64,000 nucleotides of DNA from Pseudomonas sp. BN411 (GCF_029871235.1 NZ_SSOM01000032.1:1-64000); one strand, 5' to 3'; positions 9,919-18,839 are shown, counted from the first letter of the stretch. Translations and numbers: made by a program. The notes: generated from the letters alone by a model not told the origin.

Positions 9919-10764
9919 CTACTCGATCGACGCCTGCGCACCCATGTATTTCTTCAGCGAGGTCTGTTCCAGCGGCTGGTCCCCGGCGGCCTGCCACAGG
10001 CGGCGTTCCACGCCCTGGGCGATCAGGTGGGCCACGGCGGATTCGATGGCCGAAAGCACGCAGAGCTGCGCCGGTTCATTGGTGGTGTAGCCGGCTTCGG
10101 CCTCCAGCAGTTCCTTGAACTCGATGAACTTGAACACGCTGGCGCTCTGCCCCACCGAGTAGATGGTCTTGGAGGTCATCACATTGGCCAGGACCATGCC
10201 GCTGCGCACGTCCACCGCGCGCAGGTTCACCGAGACCTGGTCCACGCGGTATTCGTGGGAGGCGCCGATCCCCAGGTAGCGGGCGCCTTCGCCGCCGCTG
10301 CGGACGTTGGTGTCATACGCGATGATGCCGCCCTCCAGCAGCAGGTTGGCGGCCTGCAGCGGCGGCAGCTGGCTCTGGATGTTCGCCGGAGTGTTGGGCT
10401 TGTTCTGCGAGGCGCGGATGATCTTGCGTTCGGTCAGCACGTTCTGCAGGCCTTCGCGCTCCAGCACCATGAACCAGCCGCTGGCCTGCAGCGCGTCCAC
10501 CAGCATGCTGGCAGCGCCTTGGGTGACGCTGGTGGAGAAGGAACTGGCCGGAGTCGGCTTGTACTGGCCGGTCTGGTCGCGGAACCCGTACACCGCCGCC
10601 ACCAGCCGCCCCTTGGGCCGGGGCAGGTTGAGCAGGTCGTAGTAGGTCGAGGCGCGCGGGGTCAGGGTCGGGATCTGGTCCGCGGTATCCGCCGACATCG
10701 GCTGGCGCAGAGCGCAGCCTTGCAGGGTGGCGAGCAGCAGGACCAGCATCAGCACTCTGTTCAT
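9919..10764 (-). CDS. csgG: Curli secretion pore lipoprotein CsgG
   Basis: 281 residues. Lipoprotein signal with lipobox LQGC near residue 17. The sequence carries CsgG hallmarks: VAVYGFRDQTGQYKP, a SVTQGAASMLVDAL segment, a FMVLEREGLQNVLTERKIIR block and the ASHEYRVDQVSVNLRAVDVRSG strand region. CsgG forms the nonameric outer-membrane channel for curlin export. It is the last gene of the operon that starts with the secretion ATPase at 18776 and lies 27 bp downstream of csgF. Confidence 0.93.
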   Translation of the reverse strand: MNRVLMLVLLLATLQGCALRQPMSADTADQIPTLTPRASTYYDLLNLPRPKGRLVAAVYGFRDQTGQYKPTPASSFSTSVTQGAASMLVDALQASGWFMVLEREGLQNVLTERKIIRASQNKPNTPANIQSQLPPLQAANLLLEGGIIAYDTNVRSGGEGARYLGIGASHEYRVDQVSVNLRAVDVRSGMVLANVMTSKTIYSVGQSASVFKFIEFKELLEAEAGYTTNEPAQLCVLSAIESAVAHLIAQGVERRLWQAAGDQPLEQTSLKKYMGAQASIE

Positions 10765-10791
10765 GGTCGTGGCTTCCTGTCGATGCCTGGA

Positions 10792-11196
10792 TTAGGGGAG
10801 CAGGCCGTTGACGACGACTTCGGAGATTTCGCCCGTGGCGCGATCGGTGATCTGGATGGTCAGCTCACCACCGTCGTCGATCATGTTGACGATGAAGGAG
10901 TCGGTGGTGAGGCTGCCGGTGTTGCCGTCCTCGATATTGGTCAGCAACTGCGACAGCAGGCGCGACTCCAGCGAGCTGGTGAAGCGCTGGAGGGCGGATT
11001 GCCGGCTGGCGGCGGACGAGCTCGAATCCGGGTCGTCGTGATCGTTCTGCGCCTGGGCGTTGTTCAGCAGCCAGGTGCCGTTCAGCGGGTTGCCGCCGAA
11101 CGCGGGGTTGACCGGGGTGTACACCAGCTCGGTGGCCTGGACCGAACCGACCAGGCCGAATCCGAGCAGCCACAGGGCAAGTCTGTTCTTGTTCAT
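10792..11196 (-). CDS. csgF: Curli assembly protein CsgF
   Basis: 134 residues with a signal peptide (cleavage near VQA-TE). The mature N-terminus carries the CsgF signature PVNPAFGGNPLNG, which in E. coli inserts into the CsgG channel as an extra constriction. An LLNNAQAQND segment and a beta-rich C-terminus follow. CsgF couples CsgG to surface nucleation by CsgB. The ATG overlaps the csgE stop codon (ATGA), so the two are translationally coupled. Confidence 0.93.
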   Translation of the reverse strand: MNKNRLALWLLGFGLVGSVQATELVYTPVNPAFGGNPLNGTWLLNNAQAQNDHDDPDSSSSAASRQSALQRFTSSLESRLLSQLLTNIEDGNTGSLTTDSFIVNMIDDGGELTIQITDRATGEISEVVVNGLLP

Positions 11197-11585
11197 AGCT
11201 CGTCCCTCTCCATGTCGTGCGTGTCTTGCAGGAGGCGCTGCAGCTTCTGCTGGGCGATGGCCTCCAGCACCAGGTCGGCCGCCGCGTAGGCGGTGGGTTT
11301 GAGTTCGGCGGTGTTGGGCGGGAGAAACTGGCGGTAGAGCACGCGCTGTTCGTACTCCACCCAGATCAGGCTGCCCCAGCGGGCATCGGGGCGTTCGCGC
11401 ACCACCAGGTTGAAATCCAGCTTGCTGGTGTCGCGCAGGCGCTCGCTGAAGGAGCGATAGAAGTCGTGGCCGATGTGGGAAATCGTGTAGTCGATGATGA
11501 AGCCCATGATCTCGTCGTCATCGGCGCGTGCCGTACCCAGCGCGCAGCACAGCGCGATCACGGCCAGCACCGGTGCGCGGCTCAT
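11193..11585 (-). CDS. csgE: Curli export adaptor CsgE
   Basis: 130 residues from the ATG at 11585; signal peptide about 1-20. CsgE features include a GFIIDYTISHIGHDFYRSF motif, a LVVRERPDARWGSLIWVEY stretch and a terminal region rich in Gln/Leu. CsgE caps the periplasmic face of CsgG and gives substrate selectivity. The start codon overlaps the stop of the preceding pseudopilin gene (ATGA), which joins curli export and pseudopilus genes in one transcript. A longer open frame upstream (to 11771) overlaps the pseudopilin gene and is not needed. Confidence 0.92.
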   Translation of the reverse strand: MSRAPVLAVIALCCALGTARADDDEIMGFIIDYTISHIGHDFYRSFSERLRDTSKLDFNLVVRERPDARWGSLIWVEYEQRVLYRQFLPPNTAELKPTAYAAADLVLEAIAQQKLQRLLQDTHDMERDEL

Positions 11586-12070
11586 GGCGCCACCCCTTTC
11601 GGCGCGCCTTCCATGAAGGCCTTCTCGGCGACGAAGCGCCAGTCGGCGTAGCTGCCCATGCCCTCGAACTCCACCCACTGCGCGGGGAAGTGCGCCTGCT
11701 TCAGCGGCCGCTGGCGGGACTGGCTGTAGACGCCGGCGATGCGCCCGTCGAAGGAGCGGATCAGGCCCCAATCGAGGCTGCCGGTCACGGGGTCGGGATA
11801 AAGCCGGCGCAGGTGGCGCGCAGCCTGGGGAAAGCGGTTGTCTTCCAGCAGGTCTTCCAGGGCGGCGGGGTACTGAGACACGCCGTTCGACGCCCGGTAG
11901 TAGCTGCGCAGGGCCTGCGCATACTGGCTGCCGACCCAGAGCAGGTCCCGCTCGCGGGCACGCTGGCTGGCGGTGGACCAGAGCTGCCCCGCACCGGCCA
12001 GCGCCATCCCCATCAGCATGACGAGGAAGAGCACGCCGAGGTAGGTGAAACCCTGCTCACCAGTCCGCAT
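11582..12070 (-). CDS. Pseudopilin-like protein (third of the cluster)
   Basis: 162 residues from the ATG at 12070, inside the end of the preceding gene. The N-terminus EQGFTYLGVLFLVMLMGMAL is a prepilin-type signal: Gly before the cleaved Phe, then a hydrophobic helix. The usual Glu at +5 is replaced (FTYLG), as seen in some minor pseudopilins. The rest has YAQALRSYYRASNG and a proline-rich YPAALEDLLED stretch typical of type II or MSHA-type minor pseudopilins. It is translationally coupled to csgE downstream. Confidence 0.8.
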   Translation of the reverse strand: MRTGEQGFTYLGVLFLVMLMGMALAGAGQLWSTASQRARERDLLWVGSQYAQALRSYYRASNGVSQYPAALEDLLEDNRFPQAARHLRRLYPDPVTGSLDWGLIRSFDGRIAGVYSQSRQRPLKQAHFPAQWVEFEGMGSYADWRFVAEKAFMEGAPKGVAP

Positions 12071-12431
12071 AGAGGCTCCCGTCCCGCGCCCGCCCGGGGG
12101 CGCCGCTCTTGACGTCGTAGACGCTGCCCGGCGCGCCATCCGGTGGCGGTAGTGCCACCCACAGGTCAGTGCGCTCGGTCATCGGGTCCAGCGGCAGGGC
12201 GCGCAGGTAGCGCTGGGCAACCAGCTCCTCTATCGAATCAGGATAGCGCCCGGTGTCGCCGTAGAACTGGTCCAGGGCCTCGCGCATGACCGAAAGGCTC
12301 TGGCGCAGGGTGGTCTCTTTGGAGTTCTCCAGGCTGGAGAAATAGCGCGGCGCGGCGATGGTCATCAGCGTGGCGATGATAGCCATGACCACCAGCAGTT
12401 CGATGAGGGTGAAGCCCTTCTGCCGTGCCAT
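12057..12431 (-). CDS. Pseudopilin (GspG/GspH-like, small)
   Basis: 124 residues from the ATG at 12431, which has a GGAG site; an upstream GTG at 12440 is possible. It has a classic type III signal KGFTLIELLVVMAIIATL with Glu at +5 of the mature protein. TGRYPDSIEELV and LPLDPMTERTD are common in GspG-type pseudopilins. It lies two bases after the previous pseudopilin gene and overlaps the next by 14 bases. It needs a prepilin peptidase, which is not in the window. Confidence 0.85.
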   Translation of the reverse strand: MARQKGFTLIELLVVMAIIATLMTIAAPRYFSSLENSKETTLRQSLSVMREALDQFYGDTGRYPDSIEELVAQRYLRALPLDPMTERTDLWVALPPPDGAPGSVYDVKSGAPGRARDGSLYADW

Positions 12432-12433
12432 GT

Positions 12434-12904
12434 TCACCACTCCCGGTACGGCGTGCCGTTGAGGCCGTCGCCCTTGGCCAGTGAATAGACGTCGAACACG
12501 TCCACGCCGGGGCGCGGGTCGTCCGCCGGGCTGGTGTAGGCGCGCAGGCCCCAGCTTTCTGCCGGTTCCTCGCGCGCATCGGCGAAGGGGTCGCGGGGAA
12601 TGCGGCGCAGGAAGTAGATGCGATCGCCCTTCACGCTGCGCAGGTCGCGCACCCCATCCACCAGCACCTGCAGCGACGGCGGGTAGCCGGTGCTGGCGGC
12701 GGACTTCTCGATATGCCCGGCATCGGCCGCCAGCTTGTAGGCGTCGATGGCGTCGCGGATTTCGTAGAGGGCGACCTTGAGTTCCTGCTCCTTGCCCCGG
12801 CGGATCACCGTTTCGGCCAGCGGCGCGGCCATGCTGGCGAGCAGGCCGAGGATGGCCATGGCGATCACCAGTTCGATCAGCGAGAAAGCAGCCTGGCGTT
12901 TCAT
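12434..12904 (-). CDS. Pseudopilin (GspG-like)
   Basis: 156 residues with the prepilin signal AAFSLIELVIAMAILGLLAS. The globular part has EIRDAIDAYKLAADAG, GYPPSLQVLVDGV and RIPRDPF, which resemble the GspG alignment pattern (YPxxLxxLV, xxxPxDPW). It forms part of the short periplasmic pseudopilus driven by the ATPase at 17088-18776. It follows the secretin gene by three bases. Confidence 0.85.
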   Translation of the reverse strand: MKRQAAFSLIELVIAMAILGLLASMAAPLAETVIRRGKEQELKVALYEIRDAIDAYKLAADAGHIEKSAASTGYPPSLQVLVDGVRDLRSVKGDRIYFLRRIPRDPFADAREEPAESWGLRAYTSPADDPRPGVDVFDVYSLAKGDGLNGTPYREW

Positions 12905-12907
12905 GGT

Positions 12908-14728
12908 TCAGGGCCTCCCGCTGATGGGCGTGGGCGTGACCACCACCGCCGGTGCGTCGGGCAGTTCCACGCCGAGAGCCTCCACCGGGCCGCGCACGGT
13001 TGGCACGCGCATGCTGCTCTCGGTACCCGACGGGAACTCCATGTCGTAGGGGCTCTGGTACGGCAGGTTGCGCACGATGCGCGGGGTGATCGACAGCACC
13101 AGCTCCGACTTGGCGACCTGGTCGTTGTTGCTGCCGAACAGCCGTCCCACGCCGGGGATGTCGCCGAGGCCGGGAATCTTGTTGCCGCTGTTGGCCTGGT
13201 CATTGCGCACCAGGCCGGCGAGCACCTGGGTCTCGCCGTCACGCAGGCGCAGGGTGGTCTGGGCGTTGCGGGTATCCACCTGGACCGGGATGGTGCCCTG
13301 CTGGGTCGGCGGCAGCGAGGTGGCGTTGCTCACCTCCAGGGCGATCTTGATGGCCACCTCGTTGTTCAGGTGCACCGTGGGCTGCACCTCCAGCTTCAGG
13401 CCGACGTCGAGGTAGGTGATGCTCTCGGTGATCACCGGTCCCTGGGTGGACGGCACGGCGGTGGCACTGACGATGGGCACCCGCTGACCGATGTGGATGC
13501 GCGCCTGTTCACGGTTGCTGACCCGCAGTACCGGGCTGGCCAGGGTGTTCACGTCGTTGTCCTGGGCGTTGATCTTCAGCTGCGGCGACGGCGAGATGCT
13601 GATGCGGCTGGAGTCGATACCCTTGAGCTGGTCGAGGATGGACACCGGCTGGCCTTCGTCATTGAGCACGCCGAAGGTGTTGGGCCACTGCAGGCCGAGG
13701 TCGACGATGCGCTTGCGCGACACCTCCATCACTTCCACTTCCAGCACCACCTCGGGGTTGGACTGGTCCTGGGCCTGGAACAGCTTCTCGGCCATGCGCA
13801 CGGCGTCGGGCGTGTCGCGCATGGTCAGGGTGTTGAGGCGCTCGTCGATGAACACGTCACGGGTCTTGAGCAGGGTCTTGACCAGGTTCATCGCGGTCGC
13901 CGCATCGGTGTTGGTGAGGTAGAAGGTGCGCATCACCAGGTCCTGGTAATCCTTCAGCTTCTGCGGCGAATCCGGGTAGACGACGATGGTGTTGTCGTTC
14001 ACCACCCGCTGGTGCAGCTGGTTCTGTTGCAGCAGCAGCTCCACCGCATCCTCGATGGGCACCTCGCGCACGAAGATGGTGGCCTTCAGGTCCGGGCGCA
14101 CATCCTTGTCGAAGATGAAATTCAGCCCCGAGGTCTGCGCCAGCACTTCGAAGATCACCTTCAGGTTGGCATCGCGAAACTCCAGGGTGACCGGACGATC
14201 CAGGCGCGAACGCAGCTGCGGATAGGGCGCGACGGAGCGTGCCTGGACCACCTCGATGCTGCGCTGCAGCTCGCGGGCGCCGTCGTGTTCCGGGTCCAGT
14301 GCGAGGATGCCGCGCACCTGGCGCGAGGCCCCCACCACATCGCCCCGGCGCAGGTCGGTCTGGCCCTGGCGCAGCATGTCCTGGATGTTGCGCTGCTGCT
14401 CGATCACGTGCAGGCCGTCCAGCGCCCGCTGGTTGTGCTTCTCGATGCGCAGCACCCGTTCGTAGTTCAGTCGCGCGGTGGCGAAATCGCGCTGGGTGCG
14501 GGCCAGGTCGCCGTCGCTCAGCAGCGCCTTCACCGCGCGGGCGCGCTGGGTGGTCACGGCCATCTGCGCGCCGACGTCGTTGGGCGACTCGCGGGCTTCC
14601 TGTTCCAGCCTGGCCAGCCCCTCTTCGAACTGGCCGGCGTCGATCAGGTCCAGCCCTTCGCGCTGGGCCAGGTTGGTGGTGCAGCCGGCGAGCAACACCA
14701 GGGCCAGGTAATACGCCAGGCGTTTCAT
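12908..14728 (-). CDS. Outer-membrane secretin lipoprotein (GspD / PilQ / MshL type)
   Basis: 606 residues; lipoprotein signal with LLAGC near residue 16. A tetratricopeptide-like N-terminal region (~20-150) precedes N0/N1-type domains with VTLEFRDANLKVIFEVLAQ and FIFDKDV. The C-terminal secretin domain carries VPIVSATAVPSTQG, YLDVGLKLEVQPTVHLNNEV, LRLRDGETQVLAGLVRND, IPGLGDIPGVGRLFG and VLSITPRIVRN. It would form the gated channel through which folded proteins leave the periplasm. The start overlaps the previous stop (ATGA). The lipid anchor and TPR region suggest MshL-like self-targeting. Confidence 0.92.
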   Translation of the reverse strand: MKRLAYYLALVLLAGCTTNLAQREGLDLIDAGQFEEGLARLEQEARESPNDVGAQMAVTTQRARAVKALLSDGDLARTQRDFATARLNYERVLRIEKHNQRALDGLHVIEQQRNIQDMLRQGQTDLRRGDVVGASRQVRGILALDPEHDGARELQRSIEVVQARSVAPYPQLRSRLDRPVTLEFRDANLKVIFEVLAQTSGLNFIFDKDVRPDLKATIFVREVPIEDAVELLLQQNQLHQRVVNDNTIVVYPDSPQKLKDYQDLVMRTFYLTNTDAATAMNLVKTLLKTRDVFIDERLNTLTMRDTPDAVRMAEKLFQAQDQSNPEVVLEVEVMEVSRKRIVDLGLQWPNTFGVLNDEGQPVSILDQLKGIDSSRISISPSPQLKINAQDNDVNTLASPVLRVSNREQARIHIGQRVPIVSATAVPSTQGPVITESITYLDVGLKLEVQPTVHLNNEVAIKIALEVSNATSLPPTQQGTIPVQVDTRNAQTTLRLRDGETQVLAGLVRNDQANSGNKIPGLGDIPGVGRLFGSNNDQVAKSELVLSITPRIVRNLPYQSPYDMEFPSGTESSMRVPTVRGPVEALGVELPDAPAVVVTPTPISGRP

Positions 14729-15234
14729 AGCGCACTCCCCACGTCCAGGGACTGGGCGACGTCCAGGGGCAGATAGACCAGGGTCATGCGCTCGGCGTCG
14801 ATGCGCTGGACCTTGTAGGTCTTGTCGATCAGGTCGCCTTCGCGCACCACCAGCACCTGTTCGCCGCGCAGCAGGAACACCTGCAGCGCCCGGCGATCAT
14901 CCAGCTTGCCGATGAACTTGAACGGCAGCGGCGGCGCCGTGGGTTTGGCCGGCGCTGGCGGCGGCAGCGCGGAAGCGGCCATCGCCGGCGCGGGCGGTGG
15001 TGCCACGTACCAGCTCTGCGAGGCGAACAGGTCGGCCGCCGGAACCGCCACCTCGGGCGCGGCGGAAGGTGCCACGGCCGGAGCCGACGCGTTCTCGGCC
15101 GTTGCCGAGCCCAGGCGCTGGACGCGCGGCATGGCGCGGGGTTCGGCCTGGTCGCCGAAGAATTCAGGAACCGCCGCCAGCACGGCGGCCGAGCCGAGGA
15201 AAGCCAACCAGAACAGACGGCGTGCCATGGTCAC
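14725..15234 (-). CDS. Inner-membrane coupling protein, GspC/PilP-like
   Basis: 169 residues: one N-terminal transmembrane helix (~5-22), a long Pro/Ala-rich linker (~45-100), then a compact beta domain with PFKFIGKLDDRRALQVFLL and GDLIDKTYKVQRIDAERMTL. This is the homology-region fold of GspC/PilP that contacts the secretin N0 domain. It links the inner-membrane platform (15231-17107) with the secretin gene downstream, and overlaps both neighbours by four bases. Confidence 0.8.
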   Translation of the reverse strand: MTMARRLFWLAFLGSAAVLAAVPEFFGDQAEPRAMPRVQRLGSATAENASAPAVAPSAAPEVAVPAADLFASQSWYVAPPPAPAMAASALPPPAPAKPTAPPLPFKFIGKLDDRRALQVFLLRGEQVLVVREGDLIDKTYKVQRIDAERMTLVYLPLDVAQSLDVGSAL

Positions 15235-15782
15235 CTCGCCAGATACAGGGTCATGCGGATGCGCCCTTCGAGTTCCGAATCGGCGATCTGCTTGCGTTGC
15301 AGTTCCACCTCTTCCAGGGCCAGGGCCGGCAGTTGTGTCTGCAGGCCATGGAGGAAGCGGCGCAGTTGCGGGTAGCTGCCGCGCACCGGCAGCAGTACCT
15401 GGTAGCGCGCCAGGCGGGTCTTGGGATCGAGTCCGAGGGCGTATTCGCCACGGGCCAGGGAAATGCCCTCCTCCTGGGCCAGCCCGTAGATGCGGTCGAT
15501 GGCGCCGGTGGCGTCCAGTTGCGCCGGCAGGTTGCGGCGGAAATCCTCCAGCTGCGCCGACGACGCGCCGCTGGCTGGCCTGCTGGCCGCCGGGGCGGCT
15601 GCCGCCGCGAGTTGCCCACGATCAGCCGCCAGCTGGCGCTCCATGTTCGCCAGGGCCTGCCGTGCCGGCAGCAGGCCCAGCACGGCGTAGCCCAGCGCCA
15701 CCAGCAGCAGCGCGCCACCGACCAGGCCCGGCCAGCCGAGACGAAGGGCCTGCTCGATGAGGATCAGCCTAGGGACGCGCAT
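15231..15782 (-). CDS. Pilus assembly protein PilO / GspM-like
   Basis: 183 residues with one transmembrane segment near residues 18-38 (GLVGGALLLVALGYAVLGLL), a coiled-coil region and a small ferredoxin-like domain with YQVLLPVRGSYPQLRRFLHGLQ, a strong PilO signature. It pairs with the PilN-like protein encoded just upstream to form the periplasmic alignment complex. It overlaps the upstream gene by 14 bases and the downstream gene by four. Confidence 0.8.
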   Translation of the reverse strand: MRVPRLILIEQALRLGWPGLVGGALLLVALGYAVLGLLPARQALANMERQLAADRGQLAAAAAPAASRPASGASSAQLEDFRRNLPAQLDATGAIDRIYGLAQEEGISLARGEYALGLDPKTRLARYQVLLPVRGSYPQLRRFLHGLQTQLPALALEEVELQRKQIADSELEGRIRMTLYLAR

Positions 15783-16314
15783 CCTTCACCCCCCAGCTCG
15801 CCAGCAGGTTGAAACGGATGGGCCGCTCGGCCTGCTCGGCGACCATTTCATGGTTGAGCAGCGAGACATCGCTCAGGGCGTCGCTGGCTTCCAGTTCGCG
15901 GTGGAAAGCCAGCATGGCCGGCAGGTCGCGCGCTTCGGCGGCGATGCGCAACTGGCCCTTGCGGGCATCCGGGGCCAGGGACAGCAAGGCGATGTCCTTG
16001 CGCGGCTGGGATTCGAGCATGGCGAACAGGCCGTCCCAGGGCAGGTTCATCTGCGCGGTGATGCGGCGCATCTCCGCCACGCTGGCAGCCCTGGCCTTCT
16101 CCTCGCTGGCCGACATGGGCGCCTGGCGCAGGCCACGCTTCTGCAGTTGCTGCTCGACGCGTTCCAGTTCGGCGCTGCGGGCTTCGCGTTCATCGCAGGT
16201 ACGCAGGTGGGCGCCGAGCATGAAGACGGCCATCAGCATCCCGCCGCCCAGGAGAATCCAGCCGGGGACGGTGGAAATGGCCTTGCGCTGAAAGTCGAGA
16301 TCGATCGGGCGCAT
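15769..16314 (-). CDS. Pilus assembly protein PilN / GspL-C-terminal-like
   Basis: 181 residues starting MRPIDLDF, the sort of short cytoplasmic tail by which PilN docks to PilM. One transmembrane helix (~17-36), a heptad-rich segment with SAELERVEQQLQ, and a C-terminal compact domain (LSLAPDARKGQLRIAAEA) follow. The gene begins one base after the upstream stop codon. Gene order M-N-O-P-Q with an ATPase matches type IV pilus, MSHA and short type II systems. Confidence 0.78.
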   Translation of the reverse strand: MRPIDLDFQRKAISTVPGWILLGGGMLMAVFMLGAHLRTCDEREARSAELERVEQQLQKRGLRQAPMSASEEKARAASVAEMRRITAQMNLPWDGLFAMLESQPRKDIALLSLAPDARKGQLRIAAEARDLPAMLAFHRELEASDALSDVSLLNHEMVAEQAERPIRFNLLASWGVKDARP

Positions 16315-16315
16315 G

Positions 16316-17107
16316 TCAGTTCACCGTCATGGCCATGGCAAAGAGTGGGTCGCCTTGTGCAGCAGCCGGCAGTTCAAGCTCCAGACGGGCGATAGCGTCG
16401 GTGATCGAGCCCGCACGGCCGGGGGCGTGCAGGTAGCAATTGACCGGCCGGTCCTGCTCCAGGCTGTGGAGCTCGCCTTCGCGGGCGATCAGGTCATTCA
16501 GGGCGGCGTCGCTGTCGTCCAGGGCCACCGAGCGCACGGCCGCCCAGCGACCGCCACGGGCCAGCAGCAGGTTGCCGCGTCCGGGTTCGGCCACCAGGAA
16601 GAGAAAGTCGTCCAGCACCAGGGCGGCGCGGTGGCGGTTGAAGGCCGCCATCAGGTAAGGCTGTACCGAAGCGAGCCGCAGGCCGTTGGCCTTGGCCACG
16701 CTGCGCAACTGGGCCAGCAGCTCCTCCGGCATGGCGGCGGCCAGGCGTGGATGGCCGGCAGCTTCGGGCGACAATTTCAGGCTCCAGCCGTCGCCGAGGG
16801 CGCCGTAGATGTCCTCGAAGCACAGGCGCGCGTAACCGGCCAGTTCCTCGGGGCTGTTGATGGCCTCGCTCCAGGGCACCAGGCAGAAGCGCGTGTAGTG
16901 GCTGGAGAGGACCACCCGCAGCTCCGCGCGGCCGGGTTGGCGTCCGGCCAGCAGGGACTCCAGCGCCGCCACGGCGCCCGGCCAGGCCAGACCGCCGACT
17001 GAGTCGAAGTCGACGCTGCCGAGCCAGCGCTGGCCGCGGCTGCGGTACAGGCCCACGCTGCGGGGCCCGAGCACGGCGGTGCAGGCCTCAGGCCACAAAC
17101 GTGACAC
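16316..17107 (-). CDS. Actin-like platform protein PilM / GspL-like
   Basis: About 263 residues if it starts at the GTG at 17107, which has GGAG seven bases upstream inside the end of the ATPase gene (20-base overlap); a GTG near 17061 is the alternative. The upstream extension of this frame is out of place inside the ATPase gene and was not used. Contents: LYRSRGQRWLGSVDF, WPGAVAALESLL, RVVLSSHYTRFCLVPWSEA and FLFLVAEPGRGNLLLARGG. PilM/GspL proteins bind the assembly ATPase on the cytoplasmic side. It lies between the ATPase and the PilN-like gene. Confidence 0.7.
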   Translation of the reverse strand: MSRLWPEACTAVLGPRSVGLYRSRGQRWLGSVDFDSVGGLAWPGAVAALESLLAGRQPGRAELRVVLSSHYTRFCLVPWSEAINSPEELAGYARLCFEDIYGALGDGWSLKLSPEAAGHPRLAAAMPEELLAQLRSVAKANGLRLASVQPYLMAAFNRHRAALVLDDFLFLVAEPGRGNLLLARGGRWAAVRSVALDDSDAALNDLIAREGELHSLEQDRPVNCYLHAPGRAGSITDAIARLELELPAAAQGDPLFAMAMTVN

Positions 17108-18776
17108 GGTTGATCTCCTCCAGCGTGGTGCGGCCTTCGCGGACCAGGTCCAGGGCCGAGGTGCGCAGCAGGCGCAGGCCGCGCTTGACCGCCAGGTCCT
17201 TGATGCGACTGATGGGCTGGCGCTCGATGATGAGTTGCCGCAGGTCGTCATCCAGGCGCAGCAGCTCGGCGATGGCGGTGCGCCCGCGATAGCCAGTGCC
17301 CCGGCAGCGGCCACAACCGGGGCAGCTGACGAAGCGGTACTGGTGGGCGCTGGCGGGGTCGATGCCGGAGAGCAGCAGCTCCTCCTCACCCGGTTGCACG
17401 GCCTCGGCGCAGCTCGGGCAGGCCAGGCGGATCAGGCGTTGGGCGAGCACCGCGTTGAGGGCGGAGACGAAGCTGTAGGGGTCCACCTCCATCTGGCTGA
17501 AGCGGCCGATCACGTCGAAGACGTTGTTGGCGTGGATGGTGGTGAACACCAGGTGGCCGGTGAGTGCCGACTGCACGGCGATCTGCGCGGTGTCGGGGTC
17601 GCGGATCTCGCCGACCATGATCTTGTCCGGATCGTGACGCAGGATGGAGCGCAGGCCACGGGCGAAGGTCAGGCCCTTCTTCTCGTTCACCGGGATCTGC
17701 AGCACGCCGGGGAGCTGGTACTCCACCGGGTCTTCAATGGTGATGATCTTGTCCACGCCGTGGTTGATCTCGGTGATCATCGCGTAGAGCGTGGTGGTCT
17801 TGCCGCTGCCGGTGGGGCCGGTGACCAGCACCATGCCGTAGGGCTCGGCGGCAAGCCGGCGCAGGCTGCGCAGGGTGCTGTCCTCGAAGCCCAGGGACTC
17901 CAGGCGAACGCCGTGGACCTGGTCGGCCAGGTCCTGCTTGTCGAGCACCCGCAGCACCGCGTCCTCACCGAAGATGCTCGGCATGATGGATACACGGAAG
18001 TCGATCTGCCGGCCATTGATGCCGATCTTGAAGCGACCGTCCTGGGGCACGCGCTTCTCGCCGATATCCAGCTCGGCCATCACCTTCACCCGCGAGATCA
18101 CCTGCTCGGCCAGCTCCACACCGGGCACCCGGCTGGAACCGCCAAGCACGCCGTCGATGCGGTACTTGATGGACAGGCCGCTGCCGGTCATGCCCAGGTG
18201 GATATCGCTGGCATGCAGCTTGAGGGCGTCGTAGAGGGTGGAGTTGACCAGCTTGACCACCACGCTGGCGTCTTCGCTGATGCGCGCCAGGGAGAGAGTT
18301 TCCAGGGCCTCGCTTTCCTGCACCGAGCCGGCTTCGGCCTGCAGGGATTCGACGGCGTGGAAGCTCTCCTCGTGGCGTTCCAGGAAGGCAGCCAGCTCGC
18401 GCGGGTGGACCAGATGGAGCGGCGCGCCCTGGCGTTGCTCCTCGATCCAGGCCAGGCGGGTTTCGTCGAAGGGGTCGGCGAATACGCCGAGGGTCTGCCC
18501 GTCCAGCTCCAGCAGGACGAACTCGCGCTTCAAGGCGTGCGCCAGGGAAATCCGCTCGAAACCGGGGATACCCCGGCTGAGGTCCTCGAAGGCCAGCACC
18601 GGGTAATGCAGGGTGCTGCCCAGGCGCCGGGCGAACAGATCAGGCGGCAGGTCGGCCAGCTCGTCCAGGGCATCCACCAGACGATGGCCCAGCTCGGCCG
18701 AACGTTTGCGCGCGGCGCGCATCAGTTCGGTATCGAAGCGCTCCGGTACAGGCTGCGCGAGGAGTTGGCTGTCCAT
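17088..18776 (-). CDS. gspE: Secretion/pilus assembly ATPase GspE/PilB family
   Basis: 562 residues. An N-terminal domain (~1-150) precedes a complete ATPase core with ASDIHLG, Walker A GPTGSGKTTT, Asp box ITIEDPVEYQ, Walker B HDPDKIMVGEIRD and the His box LTGHLVFTTIHAN. A four-cysteine zinc site (CPSC ... CPGC) and GYRGRTAIAELL follow. It drives pseudopilus extension. It is the first gene of a long minus-strand operon that ends with csgEFG and is preceded by a sigma-54-like promoter at 18840-18854. The matching platform protein GspF is encoded 14 kb away at 32648. Confidence 0.95.
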   Translation of the reverse strand: MDSQLLAQPVPERFDTELMRAARKRSAELGHRLVDALDELADLPPDLFARRLGSTLHYPVLAFEDLSRGIPGFERISLAHALKREFVLLELDGQTLGVFADPFDETRLAWIEEQRQGAPLHLVHPRELAAFLERHEESFHAVESLQAEAGSVQESEALETLSLARISEDASVVVKLVNSTLYDALKLHASDIHLGMTGSGLSIKYRIDGVLGGSSRVPGVELAEQVISRVKVMAELDIGEKRVPQDGRFKIGINGRQIDFRVSIMPSIFGEDAVLRVLDKQDLADQVHGVRLESLGFEDSTLRSLRRLAAEPYGMVLVTGPTGSGKTTTLYAMITEINHGVDKIITIEDPVEYQLPGVLQIPVNEKKGLTFARGLRSILRHDPDKIMVGEIRDPDTAQIAVQSALTGHLVFTTIHANNVFDVIGRFSQMEVDPYSFVSALNAVLAQRLIRLACPSCAEAVQPGEEELLLSGIDPASAHQYRFVSCPGCGRCRGTGYRGRTAIAELLRLDDDLRQLIIERQPISRIKDLAVKRGLRLLRTSALDLVREGRTTLEEINRVTFVA

Positions 18777-18839
18777 GGTCTTGCCTCCAGGGGCCGTGGC
18801 GCTCCGGCCTTGCCGGAGTCCGCCCTCGCTTGGACATAC

